The position numbers and the translations under genes were made by a program. From Galbula dea (lineage: Eukaryota > Chordata > Aves > Piciformes > Galbulidae), in the NCBI GenBank assembly GCA_013399015.1, contig VWZX01001672.1:62001-126000 (forward strand): 64,000 nt of DNA, given 5' to 3'. This document shows, in pieces, positions 11,601 to 22,909 of the stretch (its first letter is position 1; each line of letters begins with the position of its first letter). The notes beneath the pieces were generated by a model. It worked only from the letters and a program-made list of their open reading frames with translations. It ran no database searches and was not told where the DNA came from.

Positions 11601-14600
11601 TTTGTTTTCATTCAATACAGTATAACTTAGAGGTATTCTTTTAACAGGGAAAAGAAGCAGAATCATGTCTAGTATTCAGTTCTATGGGAAAAAATTCAAG
11701 GAGGTGAAAGGGAGACAGATGGTGCCCATTTTTTAATTTATTTGATCTATTTACGTAGTTTTAAGTAGTACTGAATGAGAAGTGCAAGAGACCCCACAAC
11801 CTTTACAAATGGATTTTTACTTTTTGTGCAATTAGCAGTAACTATTTTATGATGTTGATAATGTATGGGATGTTATAAGAGAATTAGAAACCCCATGAGT
11901 AAGTAGTAAATTCCTGTGACAGTCATTTGAGCAAAGCACTGCTCTGATACTACTAAAAAAGATAGTAGTCATGTGACCTCTTTCTTGGAGGTGTGGATGA
12001 GAGTAGAATAGGGTAATTTGGACCCCAGATGACTACTGACAAAGGAAAAAAACCTTGTTCTGTGCCATTTTTCCTCCTGCTGGGTTTTCCAGAAGCTGAC
12101 AAATAAGGCTGAAGAGGTTTTATTTGTTTAGTTTTTGAATTATGCCTTTGAATAAAGGAGCCACATTATTCTGTGATCCTGTGGAAAGAAAGCAAGAAGG
12201 TTCTTATAGAAGGCATATTTTCCTCATGGAGGTGGTGGCTTTCATTAGAATTACTTAATAGAATCTCTCACTTTTAAGCATGAGACACTGGGAGAATGAA
12301 GAACCCCTAAGCTATAAGAAACCCCCCCCAACCACCTGCCAGGATCTCTGAGTAGTGTTTGCTGCTTGCAGATACAGCAGATGGAAGAACTGTTGCAGAT
12401 TTCCTGCCTCTAAAAGCATTTGCATTAGACAGTCACCTGCTTTGCTCATGCCTAGAGCTATCTGTGCTCTTTGGCTAGAACATGGAGTTACTTCATGAGC
12501 ACCTGGAAAGAAATGTTTCATTTTTTACAAAAAACTATACTTGTTTTTACACAGTTGTTACTTATGTGACTAGATTCATCAAAGACAGTAAACTGCTTGC
12601 ACAAGTAACTGCTCGGCTGAGTAAGTCATAATACATCCTTCATCACTTGTCAAGCAGTTGGTATCTTCAATGGAAAACTGCTGTAGAAACTTAATTATAA
12701 TTGTGACATTGATTATTACACTGCCTTCTATTTGAATGTTCTGTCACTAGCAATAAATGTAGAAGGGCTGGAGAATTATTAGGGAATTATTTATACTGGA
12801 TTTGATATGCTTCTTAGATTGCTCTTTAAAAAATAATCCTCAAACATTTCCAATACTAAACCAGTTTAAAATCTAATATATATTTAGTGTGTTCATCTAT
12901 CCTCTTGATATTTGCTTTAGAAGAAAAATCTGTTGTGGAGTCAGTTTTGAAAGGATAGGGATCATCTATGGAGTTTAGAATTTCTATTCCAGTCCACTTT
13001 CCCTGTGAGAGCAAAAATGTGCGTGTAGCCTTTTGAGCCTATTGTGGCTCAGGTTATGCAACTGTGGAACTTGCAGTCTTTCATCTTTTTTTTCTAATCT
13101 GCTTTCATAGCCACAGGTATAAATGAAGTCCTTGTTTCCATTTTCTCTAATTTTCTGCTTAGTTTCCATCAAAGCAGGCTCTTCTTGGAGACTTTAAAGA
13201 ATCCATTACTGTGATGCTTTTTTCTTGAAGTGTTATGGGCTTTGTTTCATCAGGAAATGGGCTGTATGTTTTGTTCAATATTGTAATCTATAAACTATCT
13301 TTTTGCTGGAACTGCTTCTTTTACTTTCTACCTGGAAGGTGACTGAGCACTAGAGGCAGACAATCATTTCCTGCCTCAGTGTAACAGTTCCAAAGCTGTG
13401 GTACCTACCCATTAGCAGCCTTGTGTTTCATGCTTTCCCTAGTTAGCTGCCATATACCTGCAGAAGGTAGCATGGCTCTCACAATATGCTGAATGTTGCC
13501 TTAGGAGAGCTCTTCTATCTGGAAGCACTGGGACATGGCTATCCTGTGATAGTTTAGATGAGGTTGTTATAATGAAATCTTTTACTCCAAAGTAAACATT
13601 TTTGAAGACGTGAGCCTCATCTGTAGTCAGTAATTAGGTACGGGAGAAGGGAGCAAGAAGGTTTACATGAGAGAGATCCCAATTAAAATTTTGTAGTGAG
13701 TTTGATATGAAATAAGTGTTACATATGTTTAGTAGCTTTCCTATGCCTTAGTTACTTTGACCAGAGATGAGCTGAATCTGAGTGCAAGTTAAAAATAAGA
13801 AAGCTGAATATGTGAGGATTATTTTTTTTAAAGAGCAATCAAATTTGATTGCTTGAACTCAAATGACTAACCCAAGAAAACAGTGAACAGTGGCAGATTT
13901 CAGAAGAAAATCTAGGACTCCTGACAGAAAAACTAATGCTCTCTTTTTAATCATGGCTACATCTGTATCCCTTTCTAACTAGTATTATGTTTATAGTTGT
14001 GTCAGTGTAGGAAAACTGGATCAGTGGGTGGTAAACTTCACCTGTAATAAATGAGACACGTCTTGCAGTAGAAAAGTGCAGTGTTTCAGTGCTGTAGATT
14101 TTTTGAGCTCTAGAAAAGTAAACCTATTTCCAGTTTTCAGCTTTATACTGGTGTTAGAGAGACATATGAGTTATGCCTTGGGTTATATATGCAGTTGAAT
14201 TTTTCACCTCTTTATAGACTACTGTTGTCTAGTTCTCATACTTTTGTAACTTCCTATATTCTATACTTTCCTGCATAGCTTTTTCCCTTTCTATAAGGGT
14301 TTATGACAAAGATTTTTCTTTCAAAATCTTTTTTTTAAAAATAGTAAAAATATACATTAGATCAGATGTGGCATTGTGCTTATGTATGTTGGCTGCTGGG
14401 AGCAGAGAGAACCTGGCTTAATTTGAATTGCTAAATTGTCTTTCAGTTCTTCGATTCTAGGCATTAGCCATTAATATTCATACAAAGTCTTCCTTAAAAA
14501 GAAAAAAATCAATAAGCACATCTGACCTTAATAACAGGGTTTTGCTGTTAATCAAGAGGATTGCTAACATAATTTATTACCCTTCAAAACAGCATTCTAG

Positions 14601-16675
14601 GTGTTTGGGTTTGTCTTGAAAGTTTTCAACTTGATTGTAGTTTAGAGTTAGAAAGTATTTCAATATGTTCAATGAAGCTAATGTCAATTGTACATAGGGA
14701 ATGCAGATCTAGTTCCTTAGATTGTATGATATCTTCTTTTTGGTTGCTTACGCACTGAATCTGGTGAGCTTTATATTGGACCCTAAAATTTGACTTCCGT
14801 CTGAGAGGGAAATCAAAGCTATAATTTTGTTTTCCCCTCGGTATATCATATTTGGTATTTCTGTTAAGGTTAACAAGGCCCACAGACAAGATTGCCATTA
14901 ATTTCAGCTGTTCTCCAATCATTACTTAAAGTGCTTCCATGATGAAAGAAGAGAAGGTAGTCTCATGGCTAGGTAGGTGGAAGACTAGGTACTATCTTTG
15001 AAAATATAAGGCAGACAAGTTCTTCTGCTTAGAGACAGGCTTGGCTTTCTGTCAGTTCCTTCTGTCATTGTAAACTGCTCTTTGTTACTCAACAATGCAA
15101 CCAAGCAATCTGCTTTTTCTTGCAGTTTTACATAAATTTTCAGTATACTGTAAAGCTGTTCCTTATCTTTCGGGTTTTGGCAATATTCATTTCTGTGTAG
15201 TCCTACAGTAAGGATAAGCCATGACCTCCAGTTCTGATTCAAATAAAACTGAATTCAATTACATATTTTTTTCCCCCATAGTAGTCCTTGTTTGATCAAT
15301 TGGGGTAATTTTTTTTTTTTTTAATTATACATGGCCTTTTTAGGAATAGTAAAACTGATGTTGAAATGTCTTCTACACTCTCATAAATACTTCTCCTTAA
15401 TACTCCTCTAAGCTTTGAGGGCTGCTTGTTATCTTGAGCTCTCTGTTTGGTACTGTTGCTAAAGAACAGTGATAACCGTTATTTGTCTTCCTGAGGGGAG
15501 GAGAGAGTACTGAAAAAATGGATTTGTGCTTTTTATTTCTCTTGTTGAGCATTGGTATTTGCCAACTATATTGCAGTACTGTCATAGGCGGTGCTGAAAT
15601 TTTGTCATTAAATCCTGATGTTACAAATCTGACAACTTGCTGTAAACTATTACATGAATGTATGTAATGCAGATTTTGGTTCTTGAATAAATTGACATTA
15701 AAAGCAGGTATTTAGTAATTTTAAGCACAATGATGCAATAGTTAAATCTATGTATTATAGCTCTTTGTGGCCAAGAAATCCATGTGCTTTGTTAAAGAAA
15801 AGAACATTTTGATCTTATGATGCTAATAATTAAAGTTGGAACTACAGTCAAAAAAACCCAGGCAAACTTAACATGTATGTTCTAAAAATTTGCTAAGAGA
15901 TAACTAATGTTTGGATTATGTTAGTCCAAGTAAAAGACGTTTTCCTTATGCTAGTGTCTGTCCTTGCTCCTGCTCTGATCTGGGAAGTACAGTTCAGCAA
16001 AGCTTTTCCAAGTTTGCAGCTTTATTAGTTCTGGATCTTAAAGGCAAATAACTTAGCTTTCTGTTGTTACTGCTTCTTTTGTTATTATTCTTGCTCAGAT
16101 TTAACATTTGATTGCTTGTTTTCAAATTTGTCAAAACAGATGTAAATGCAGAAATGTCTGGGAGAATACGATAACCTTGGGAGTCACAGAGCTCTAAAAA
16201 TTACTTAATATGAGATTATTTTAAGTATCCATTACTTTTTGATTAGTTTATTATACACTTGAATTTCATGTAGATATTTTGTACTGTTCTTGTGTATTCC
16301 AGAATTCCCTTTGCTGTTAGAGATAAAACTTAACAATGACAGAAGATAAAATAGCCTATGCAGAATCTTTTGCCTCTAAGTGGAAAGCAAACATCTTCAC
16401 TTTACTATATCTCTTTGATTTTCATTACTACAGAAAAATTTAAATTATTTGGCTTTTCCTCAGGCTTTCAATTGCTCTGTTGGGTTATTAAGCATGCAGG
16501 GGAGAGCCAGTAATGAGTGGTATTGCTTATGTACCTTATCTGTTCTTTACAAACAAGATTCATTACAATGTTTAAGAGACTTGGGATTTATTGACTTGTC
16601 TTTCTAAGAATATCTTATTCTCAGGATTGTTTTCAAGAGTATTTTCCTGCCTGTTTTCACCTCCTGTGTCTGCAC

Positions 16676-17055
16676 AGGACAACCCCCAAAATTACACCGT
16701 GTGCCTGAGAGCCTTGCCCAAATGCATCTTAAATTCTGTTAGGCTTAGCGCTATAACTACTTCTCTCAAGAGCCTGTTCCAGTGCTCCACCACCCTCTGG
16801 GTGAACCTTTTCCTGCTATGTAACCTAAACCTTCCCTGGCATGGCTTCCTGCTGTTCTCTCAAGTCCTATCACAGGTTACTGGAAAGATCAGCTTTTGCC
16901 CCTCCACTTTCCCTTGTGAGGAAGCTATAGACCACAATGAGGTCTTCCCTCAGTCTCGTCTTCCCTAGGCTGAACAAAGCAAGTGACTTCAGCTGCTCCT
17001 CATGGCTTCATCTCTAGACCCTCCACTGTCTTTGTGGCCCTCTTCTGGATGAATC
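16676..17055 (-). mobile_element. CR1 LINE fragment, 5'-truncated, minus-strand sense
   Basis: The plus strand reads as the reverse complement of the CR1 C-terminal reverse-transcriptase/3' region. It contains the familiar stretches CCTGTTCCAGTGCTCCACCA, then ACCCTCTGGGTGAACC, then CCCTAGGCTGAACAAAGC, then TTTGTGGCCCTCTTCTGGAT, in the canonical order. Similarity stops near 17055 (the truncated 5' end in sense) and near 16676 on the other side. Many substitutions and no long open frame in the sense direction indicate an old, inactive copy. The 125-codon plus-strand frame here (16591-16968) is antisense noise. Confidence 0.9.
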
Positions 17056-17563
17056 ACAGAATCTGATTTGTTTATATTTCACCATATAAATTAATAAAAT
17101 AGTGAAATAAGGTTTAACACTTTTAAAATGTCTGAGAAATCTGTGTTTGGGAGGAGTAGTAGTTTTTCAGAGATGTTATGATGTGCATCTTTTAAGTACA
17201 CTTGTAGCATTGACTGCTATTACTCTTCAGAAGGCATGATCCAGATTTCAAAACAGCAAATTATTTTGAGGTGTGTAGGCCTTAGGGACCTGTTGTTTAA
17301 TTTACTATAATATACTTTATTAATCAGAATTTGACATAAATTTTTATGGGTTTCTCCAGTATAAAAGCCATTACCATAAACTGTGTAATGGTAATGGAAA
17401 GGCATAAAAAGACATCAAGTTCATTTTTTGTTTCTCCCTGAGCCTTGTTCTGTAAGAACAGACTTATAAACACTAAGCTGTTTTATCTGGTATATAGTAG
17501 ATTATCTTCAATAGCTAGATAAAAGGGAACAAGTTGGCAATTCACAAATGACTGCTGTTGATC

Positions 17564-17598
17564 TATGAAACAGATGGAAAGCAGATTTTTTTTTTAAG
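17564..17598 (+). repeat. Dispersed repeat unit, copy 1
   Basis: TATGAAACAGATGGAAAGCA followed by GA, a T10 tract and AAG. The same sequence, with T7, recurs at 19887-19918, 2.3 kb away. Flanks do not match. Confidence 0.85.
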
Positions 17599-18849
17599 CT
17601 GATTCTGTAAAATGGAATGTAGCAAAGCAATTTGAATGTGAAAATAGACTTGGCAGTTCCATGGTGACAAAGAATCACTTATTAGAGCATATTGGCATGT
17701 GACTAATTTGTGTATTTATGGGGGATTTACAATATACAGAGATGGTTATTGGAAACCATAGGAACAGAAGTCTTAAAGATAGTAGATTTTATATTGTTAG
17801 ATTGAGCTAGGTGCTATAAATAAACATTTTCGAAGTATGAATCAACTCATGTTTTTGACTTTAAAATCCTTTCTCCCATTGTATTTTATATTCAGTTGTA
17901 ACGGTTATCTTCAATAATGTAAAATCTGCTTATCTTTCGGGCTGACATAGATTAGGAATTGTGTTTGGTAAACAGTCTACATACCTTCTGAGCAATCGGG
18001 GCTCAGACATAAACTCTGAAATAAGGACATGTTAAAGTAAATGGATTTGACTGTTTACTGTGAAAAGGTACATAAAGAAAGATCAAACTGTAGATATGTT
18101 TCAGTATATTCATATGAATTAAGTTGTTCCATTTCAAGCAGTAATTTCTCTTGGCTTCTCAGGTATAGGTGCTAAGACTCTTTTATTACTTTTGCTGTTG
18201 GTAGCCTTTTAGATAAAGTATTATAATTAAATAGTTTGGAAACTTAAATATTATGTTCATTAATATAATAATAGTTATTTAAAGACTAAATTGATTTGAG
18301 AATAAAGCTAACCTTTTTCCTTATTTAGCAGATTTGTTGCTAACACACAGGTCTATGTACCGAGTAAAAAAACCAAACAACCAAACCAGTCTATTTTAAT
18401 GCCTTAAAATCTGTGAAGTGTTCACATGACAAGCACCTTTTCTTGTAAGTCAATGACAGCTGTTTGTAACCTTTATTTGTGTTGGTTTAGTAAAAATACA
18501 GTAATTCTTATAATATGCCATATTGCATGTAAGTGCCAATATGCACTACGAGGGTCATCTTGTCTATAGCAGACAAGAGAACCTCATGCATTTAAAGTGA
18601 AAATTAGCATTCTGTGATCACTGAAACATTTCAGAGTCAGCAACAGTGTTAAGTCTGAGTTTCCTATACCACTGTTGTCATATCTGTAAATGCAGATTCC
18701 TTACAGAATTCTCAAGAATCATGGTTCTCAGTCACTTTTATTGTCATGTTGGCTGTAGGTTTATTTGTACAATTTTTAACCAGAAGAAGTCCTTCATGTT
18801 AGATAGTTTGATGTCTAAGCTACTGTCATAAAAAACAAGAATGAATTAC

Positions 18850-19404
18850 TGCCCTTGTTTTGTGTGGGATAGAGCTGATTTTCCTTAGCAACTAGAATAG
18901 TGCTGTCTTTTGAATTCTGTATGGAAGTTGGTATGTTGATAATATACTCATGATTTTATTTGTTGCTAGGAAATCAAGGACTTTTCAACTTCCTATGTTT
19001 TAGCAGTGTGCAGGTGCACAAGAAGCTGGAAGGGAGCACAGCCACTATAGCTGACCCAAACTAGCCAAAGGGATATTTCATACCACTGAATGTCATACTC
19101 AGTGTATAAACTGTGGGGAGTTGACTGATGGGGAGTGGATTACTGCTCAGGCATCAGTCAGGAGGTTTGAGAAATTGTGTTGTGCATCACTTGCCTTTTC
19201 TTGGGCTTTATTTATCTTTTTTGTTATACTCCTTTTTGTTACAATTATAGTATTGTTATTGTTGATATTATTTTATTTTACTTACTAAACTGTTCTTATC
19301 TTGACCCACAAGTTTTAGTCTTTCAGATTCTCCTCCACATTCCCAGTGGGATGGGACAAGTGCCTGCATGGTGCTTAGGTGCTACCTGGGGTTAAATGAT
19401 GACA
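18850..19404 (+). mobile_element. Solo LTR of an endogenous retrovirus (bird LTR family)
   Basis: A 555-base element begins TG and ends CA. It matches, in order, a long terminal repeat family I recognise from bird genomes: GTGTGGGATAGAGCTGATTT, GCACAAGAAGCTGGAAGGGA, CTGACCCAAACTAGCCAAAG, a TATA-type box (TATAAA, 19105-19110), a T-rich segment, then TAAACTGTTCTTATCTTGAC and a terminal CTACCTGGGGTTAAATGATG. The flanks are ATTAC (18845-18849) and ATTAT (19405-19409), a 5-base target duplication with one mismatch. No gag, pol or env follows, so this is a solo LTR left by recombination. The AATAAA signal expected before the T-rich/R end is degraded. Family naming (ERVL-like or ERVK-like) is uncertain. 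Confidence 0.85.
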
Positions 19405-19886
19405 ATTATAAATACCAAGTAGCAGTTAATGCTGTTGGCCTTTTCCTGGTCATTTTGTGTCTAGGGAACATATATTTGCTTATGAGCATTCGGTGTTAAC
19501 AGAGGGTATCATAGATATGGCTACAATTGAAGGCAAAATCAGGATGCTTCTAGAAATTAATGGATTTAAGAAGGAGACAGTGGAAGTAGGCTAACAGTAG
19601 TTAGATATTGCAAGAACAACTAATAACATTTTAGTTTTTAAACACACCATGCAAAAGTTTTTATTTCAGATTTTTGAGTTCAATGTCAGTTGCACCTTGT
19701 GTCTAATAAAGTTCGTTTTCTTGCCCTTTTTACTTACAGAAGACTAGAAATAATTATTTCTCTCTCAAACCTGTTCACATGTTACAGATAATGCTACAGT
19801 AAGGGTTGGGTCTGCTATTAGAGAAATGCTGAAAAGCTCCCTCCGGAGTTTTTGTTCTGTATCAGGAATTGGGAACAAATGTTAAA

Positions 19887-19918
19887 TATGAAACAGATGG
19901 AAAGCAGATTTTTTTAAG
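19887..19918 (+). repeat. Dispersed repeat unit, copy 2
   Basis: Second copy of the sequence at 17564-17598, identical through the first 22 bases plus the T tract and AAG; only the T run is shorter (7 against 10). Confidence 0.85.
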
Positions 19919-20827
19919 TGTATCTTGTCCATACTTACCCTAAAGACAAACTCCACCCCCCCAGATTAGGCAGCAAGGAAGAGGGTAAAGCAAGGCTTGT
20001 AAAGCTTAGGGATATTAGAAAAAGTTACACACAGAACCCATCACTGGTTATGGGCGCTCACCTGTGTGCTCTGAGGTAGCCAAAAACCAGCTATCTTCTG
20101 ACCATGTAATAGGAAAGTTACAGGAGAGACTGAAACATTATTCAGGCTATTTGGGAACTTTGGTAGAGCATTTCTCCTTTTCTCCACAGACTTGGCTTTG
20201 TAGGCTTGCTATTTGTTTTATTATTACAGGTTTACTGTTCAAAGACAACATAGCTTAGAAAAGAATAGGGATCACATTATTTTTATCTACATGGACAAAT
20301 ATACCTTAAAAAGAAAACTTAATAATGCAAACCTACCACTTACATGAGTTATATGGATAAAAAAGACCTGCATAAAACTACATATTGCTTGTTGAAAAAA
20401 TCTGAAACTAATAGACTGTCACAGATAACATTCTGTATCATGTAACAGGTCATGGTGAGATACTTATTATTGAAATTAATGAAATTAAATGTCAATAAAA
20501 ATTTTAATTAAACACTAAGAAATTTTCAAGTAAATTTTACACTTATCTTCTGCATTAAGTGCATCTAAAAATAATGCCCATTTTCATTCTTTCAAACTGA
20601 AATACGTTCTGGGACCAGCATGAAAACTGACAGCAGGATACAGCCCCAGGAGTCTGATCTACCAGTTTCTGATTAAGTTCTTTCTAGACATCAGGCAGGG
20701 TTAATTTTGAAGTTGGGAAGTGCTGAAGATATTTTTTTTCTCTTAAACTTCTTGAATTCTAAGCATTTGTAAAAAAAAAAAAAGTTTCATTCTAATGAAA
20801 ATCTGTAATTATAGCTGTTGTTCACTT

Positions 20828-22328
20828 TTTATTTTAAAGGAAAGATTTTTCAGTCCCTAGGATAATATATGAAGATTTGTTTTTGTACTACAGTCAGCAC
20901 AAGAATTATATTTTACATACATCTGTAAATACAGGATATGCCCAGTGCAAGCTACTAGGATACCTTTAGTGAAAGGTTTACTGTAAATAAAGTACCAGAA
21001 TAAACCCAAGTAAAGAGGGTATAAAAAGTAGGCTACTGTGGGACTCATATTAAGTATTCTTGGCAAATTGCAATGTATGCAGCAGCCACTGCACGTTATT
21101 CAGAGCTACTGCTAGTAGGGACACTGAACCAAGCCTGCTGTAGAGGTGCTAGATTTTGATTTAACAAATAGTCTGTACAGTATCAAACTATATAAAAAGT
21201 TTAAAAACCACAATGAGAATTATAATATTTTAAAAAAATATATTGTACAAATTTTAAAATTAGGTCGAAACCACCAGGTATTTTGCAAATGGAAACAAGG
21301 GGCACAAGAAGGGTTCCATAAGGGTTAATAAGAGTTGCTTTGAGATTTTTTTCCAGTATCTTCATATACCTGGTAACCACACAGACGTCAGAGTGTTTTC
21401 CTTTAGGCAAGTAGGACATGAGCTAAAAGTATCACTGATTGCAGTAGGGAAGGTTTGCTGCAATGAGTAAAAGGCTATTTTAAGAGACAAATGTACAGTA
21501 CAGTCTATTTATGTAAATATCTGGAAAACACAGGAACAAAACTGTTTTCTAACTACAGAGCTGTGAAAGCAGTGAGCCGTATGGATCTATAATATATGGC
21601 AGAATATTTTAAAATCCTAAGCCTTCTTGAAAGAAAACTATTGTAAAGGTCTGCATCTAGAATAACATGAGTATTTACTTTGTGTTTGAACCAAAAGCTG
21701 CAAAGATGATGTATTTCCAAATGTGCTAAATTTAATATAACTCAGTATTTTTAAAAGGCAGTAATCCTTTTCACTTGTTTCTCACAGAGCGAGGAACTGA
21801 CAATTAAAGGCAATATAAATGGTAGGCAAGATGAAACAGATGGCTGTAACAGAATTCTTGAGTCTTAACTAGCACTTAACTCTAACTCTACTTTCAATTT
21901 GACAAATACAGTAAGACACCTATGTTGACATACAAGTGGAGCACTAACTACTTTTATTGATGTAACTGAGGTATTAAAATTGTCTTGAAAAGCAGACATC
22001 TAAAGAGAAAGTGATATGAGGAAGAGAATAGTAGTGACTGTTTTCAGCATTCTATGATTATTAGTTGTTATTTCTTTCTTCCTGTATCCTTAACTTGTAA
22101 TTTCCATGCAAAGTCTTTACTCCTCCACTAGATAGGTAGCTTGGGAAGATATAGGAGGAAATCCACCAGTTTTCAGCAAGAATGAGTTACGAAGACTGTT
22201 TTTAAATGAAGTATAATGAGCTAAAAGTGTGTGCATCTCACACGCTGCATATAGTACATTATTAATATATACATTGTTACTGTACACAAGCATCTTATAT
22301 ATACACTGATACCACCTTCACTAGGAAA
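20828..22328 (-). other. NETO2: NETO2 3'UTR (extent uncertain)
   Basis: Sequence following the NETO2 stop in the direction of transcription. AATAAA signals on the minus strand occur at 21958-21953 (about 370 nt after the stop) and 20833-20828. Either could end the transcript, and a longer UTR is also possible. I cannot fix the end without transcript data; the left boundary given is the second candidate signal. Confidence 0.45.
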
Positions 22329-22909
22329 TTAAAAGTCAATAGATAATGAGCCTTGTGCTGTATCTTCTCTTCCTCTAACATAGATTTCACATGGAATCTC
22401 TTCCATCACTCTGTCTTCTATGACTTGTTCAGGGCAGTCATGCGCTTGTTTGAAAGTGTAACTACTTTTCTTGAATGTGCTATTAAATGTTTTCATTGGC
22501 TGAGGCTGCGCAAAATCATTGCGGAAGGGAAGTTCCATGGAGCTGAGGTTTGTCCTGCTTTGTTTTAGATTAGAGGCCTGGGAGCCACAGTGGTGGTCAT
22601 GAATGCATCTGGAAGCTGCTGAAGGGCGTCTCATTTTCTGATAGTTTTCAAGTTCTTCTGATAAATCTGCCAAATCTGCAGAAATTTCTTTGTCCCTTAG
22701 TGAAAATAGTTCATAATGTGGGGGATCAAATACTTCCTGGAAACCAGTTTTATTGAAAGCAGTCTTGCAAGCCATAACCTTTTTGCGAGGTTGCTTTACT
22801 TGTACTAGAATTGAAATGACAAGGAGAACTAAAACTATCCCTGATGTGATGCCAATAATTGTTCCATGAGTTTTGGTGATTTGTTCAAACAATCCAGTTT
22901 TTTTCTTTT
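22329..22909 (-). CDS. NETO2: NETO2 exon 9 (membrane segment, cytoplasmic tail, stop)
   Basis: 581 nt including TAA at 22331-22329. Encodes EKKKTGLFEQ, then the membrane helix (GTIIGITSGIVLVLLVISIL) flanked on the inner side by QPRKK, then the long conserved tail that ends SLSIDF. The acceptor is TTTTCTTGCAG. The tail is close to the mammalian sequence throughout, including a histidine/cysteine patch (CIHDHHCG) and several Ser/Tyr-rich stretches. Confidence 0.97.

Larger units (their letters stand above)
1061..22000. other. Intergenic region between DNAJA2 and NETO2
   Basis: About 20 kb of AT-rich sequence with no convincing coding exon. The open frames present are short (about 60-125 codons), match no family I recognise and mostly lack splice or start context. 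Recognisable contents are listed separately: a pentanucleotide array (1635-1674), a CTCF-like site (8630-8643), a CR1 fragment (16676-17055), a solo LTR (18850-19404) and a dispersed 25-bp repeat (17564 and 19887). A GC-richer patch at about 3980-4290 may be an old repeat, but I could not identify it. The right end probably overlaps the NETO2 3'UTR, whose end is not defined by sequence alone. Confidence 0.7.

Noticed and set aside
16591..16968. 125-codon plus-strand open frame
   Set aside because: It is the antisense strand of a CR1 fragment.
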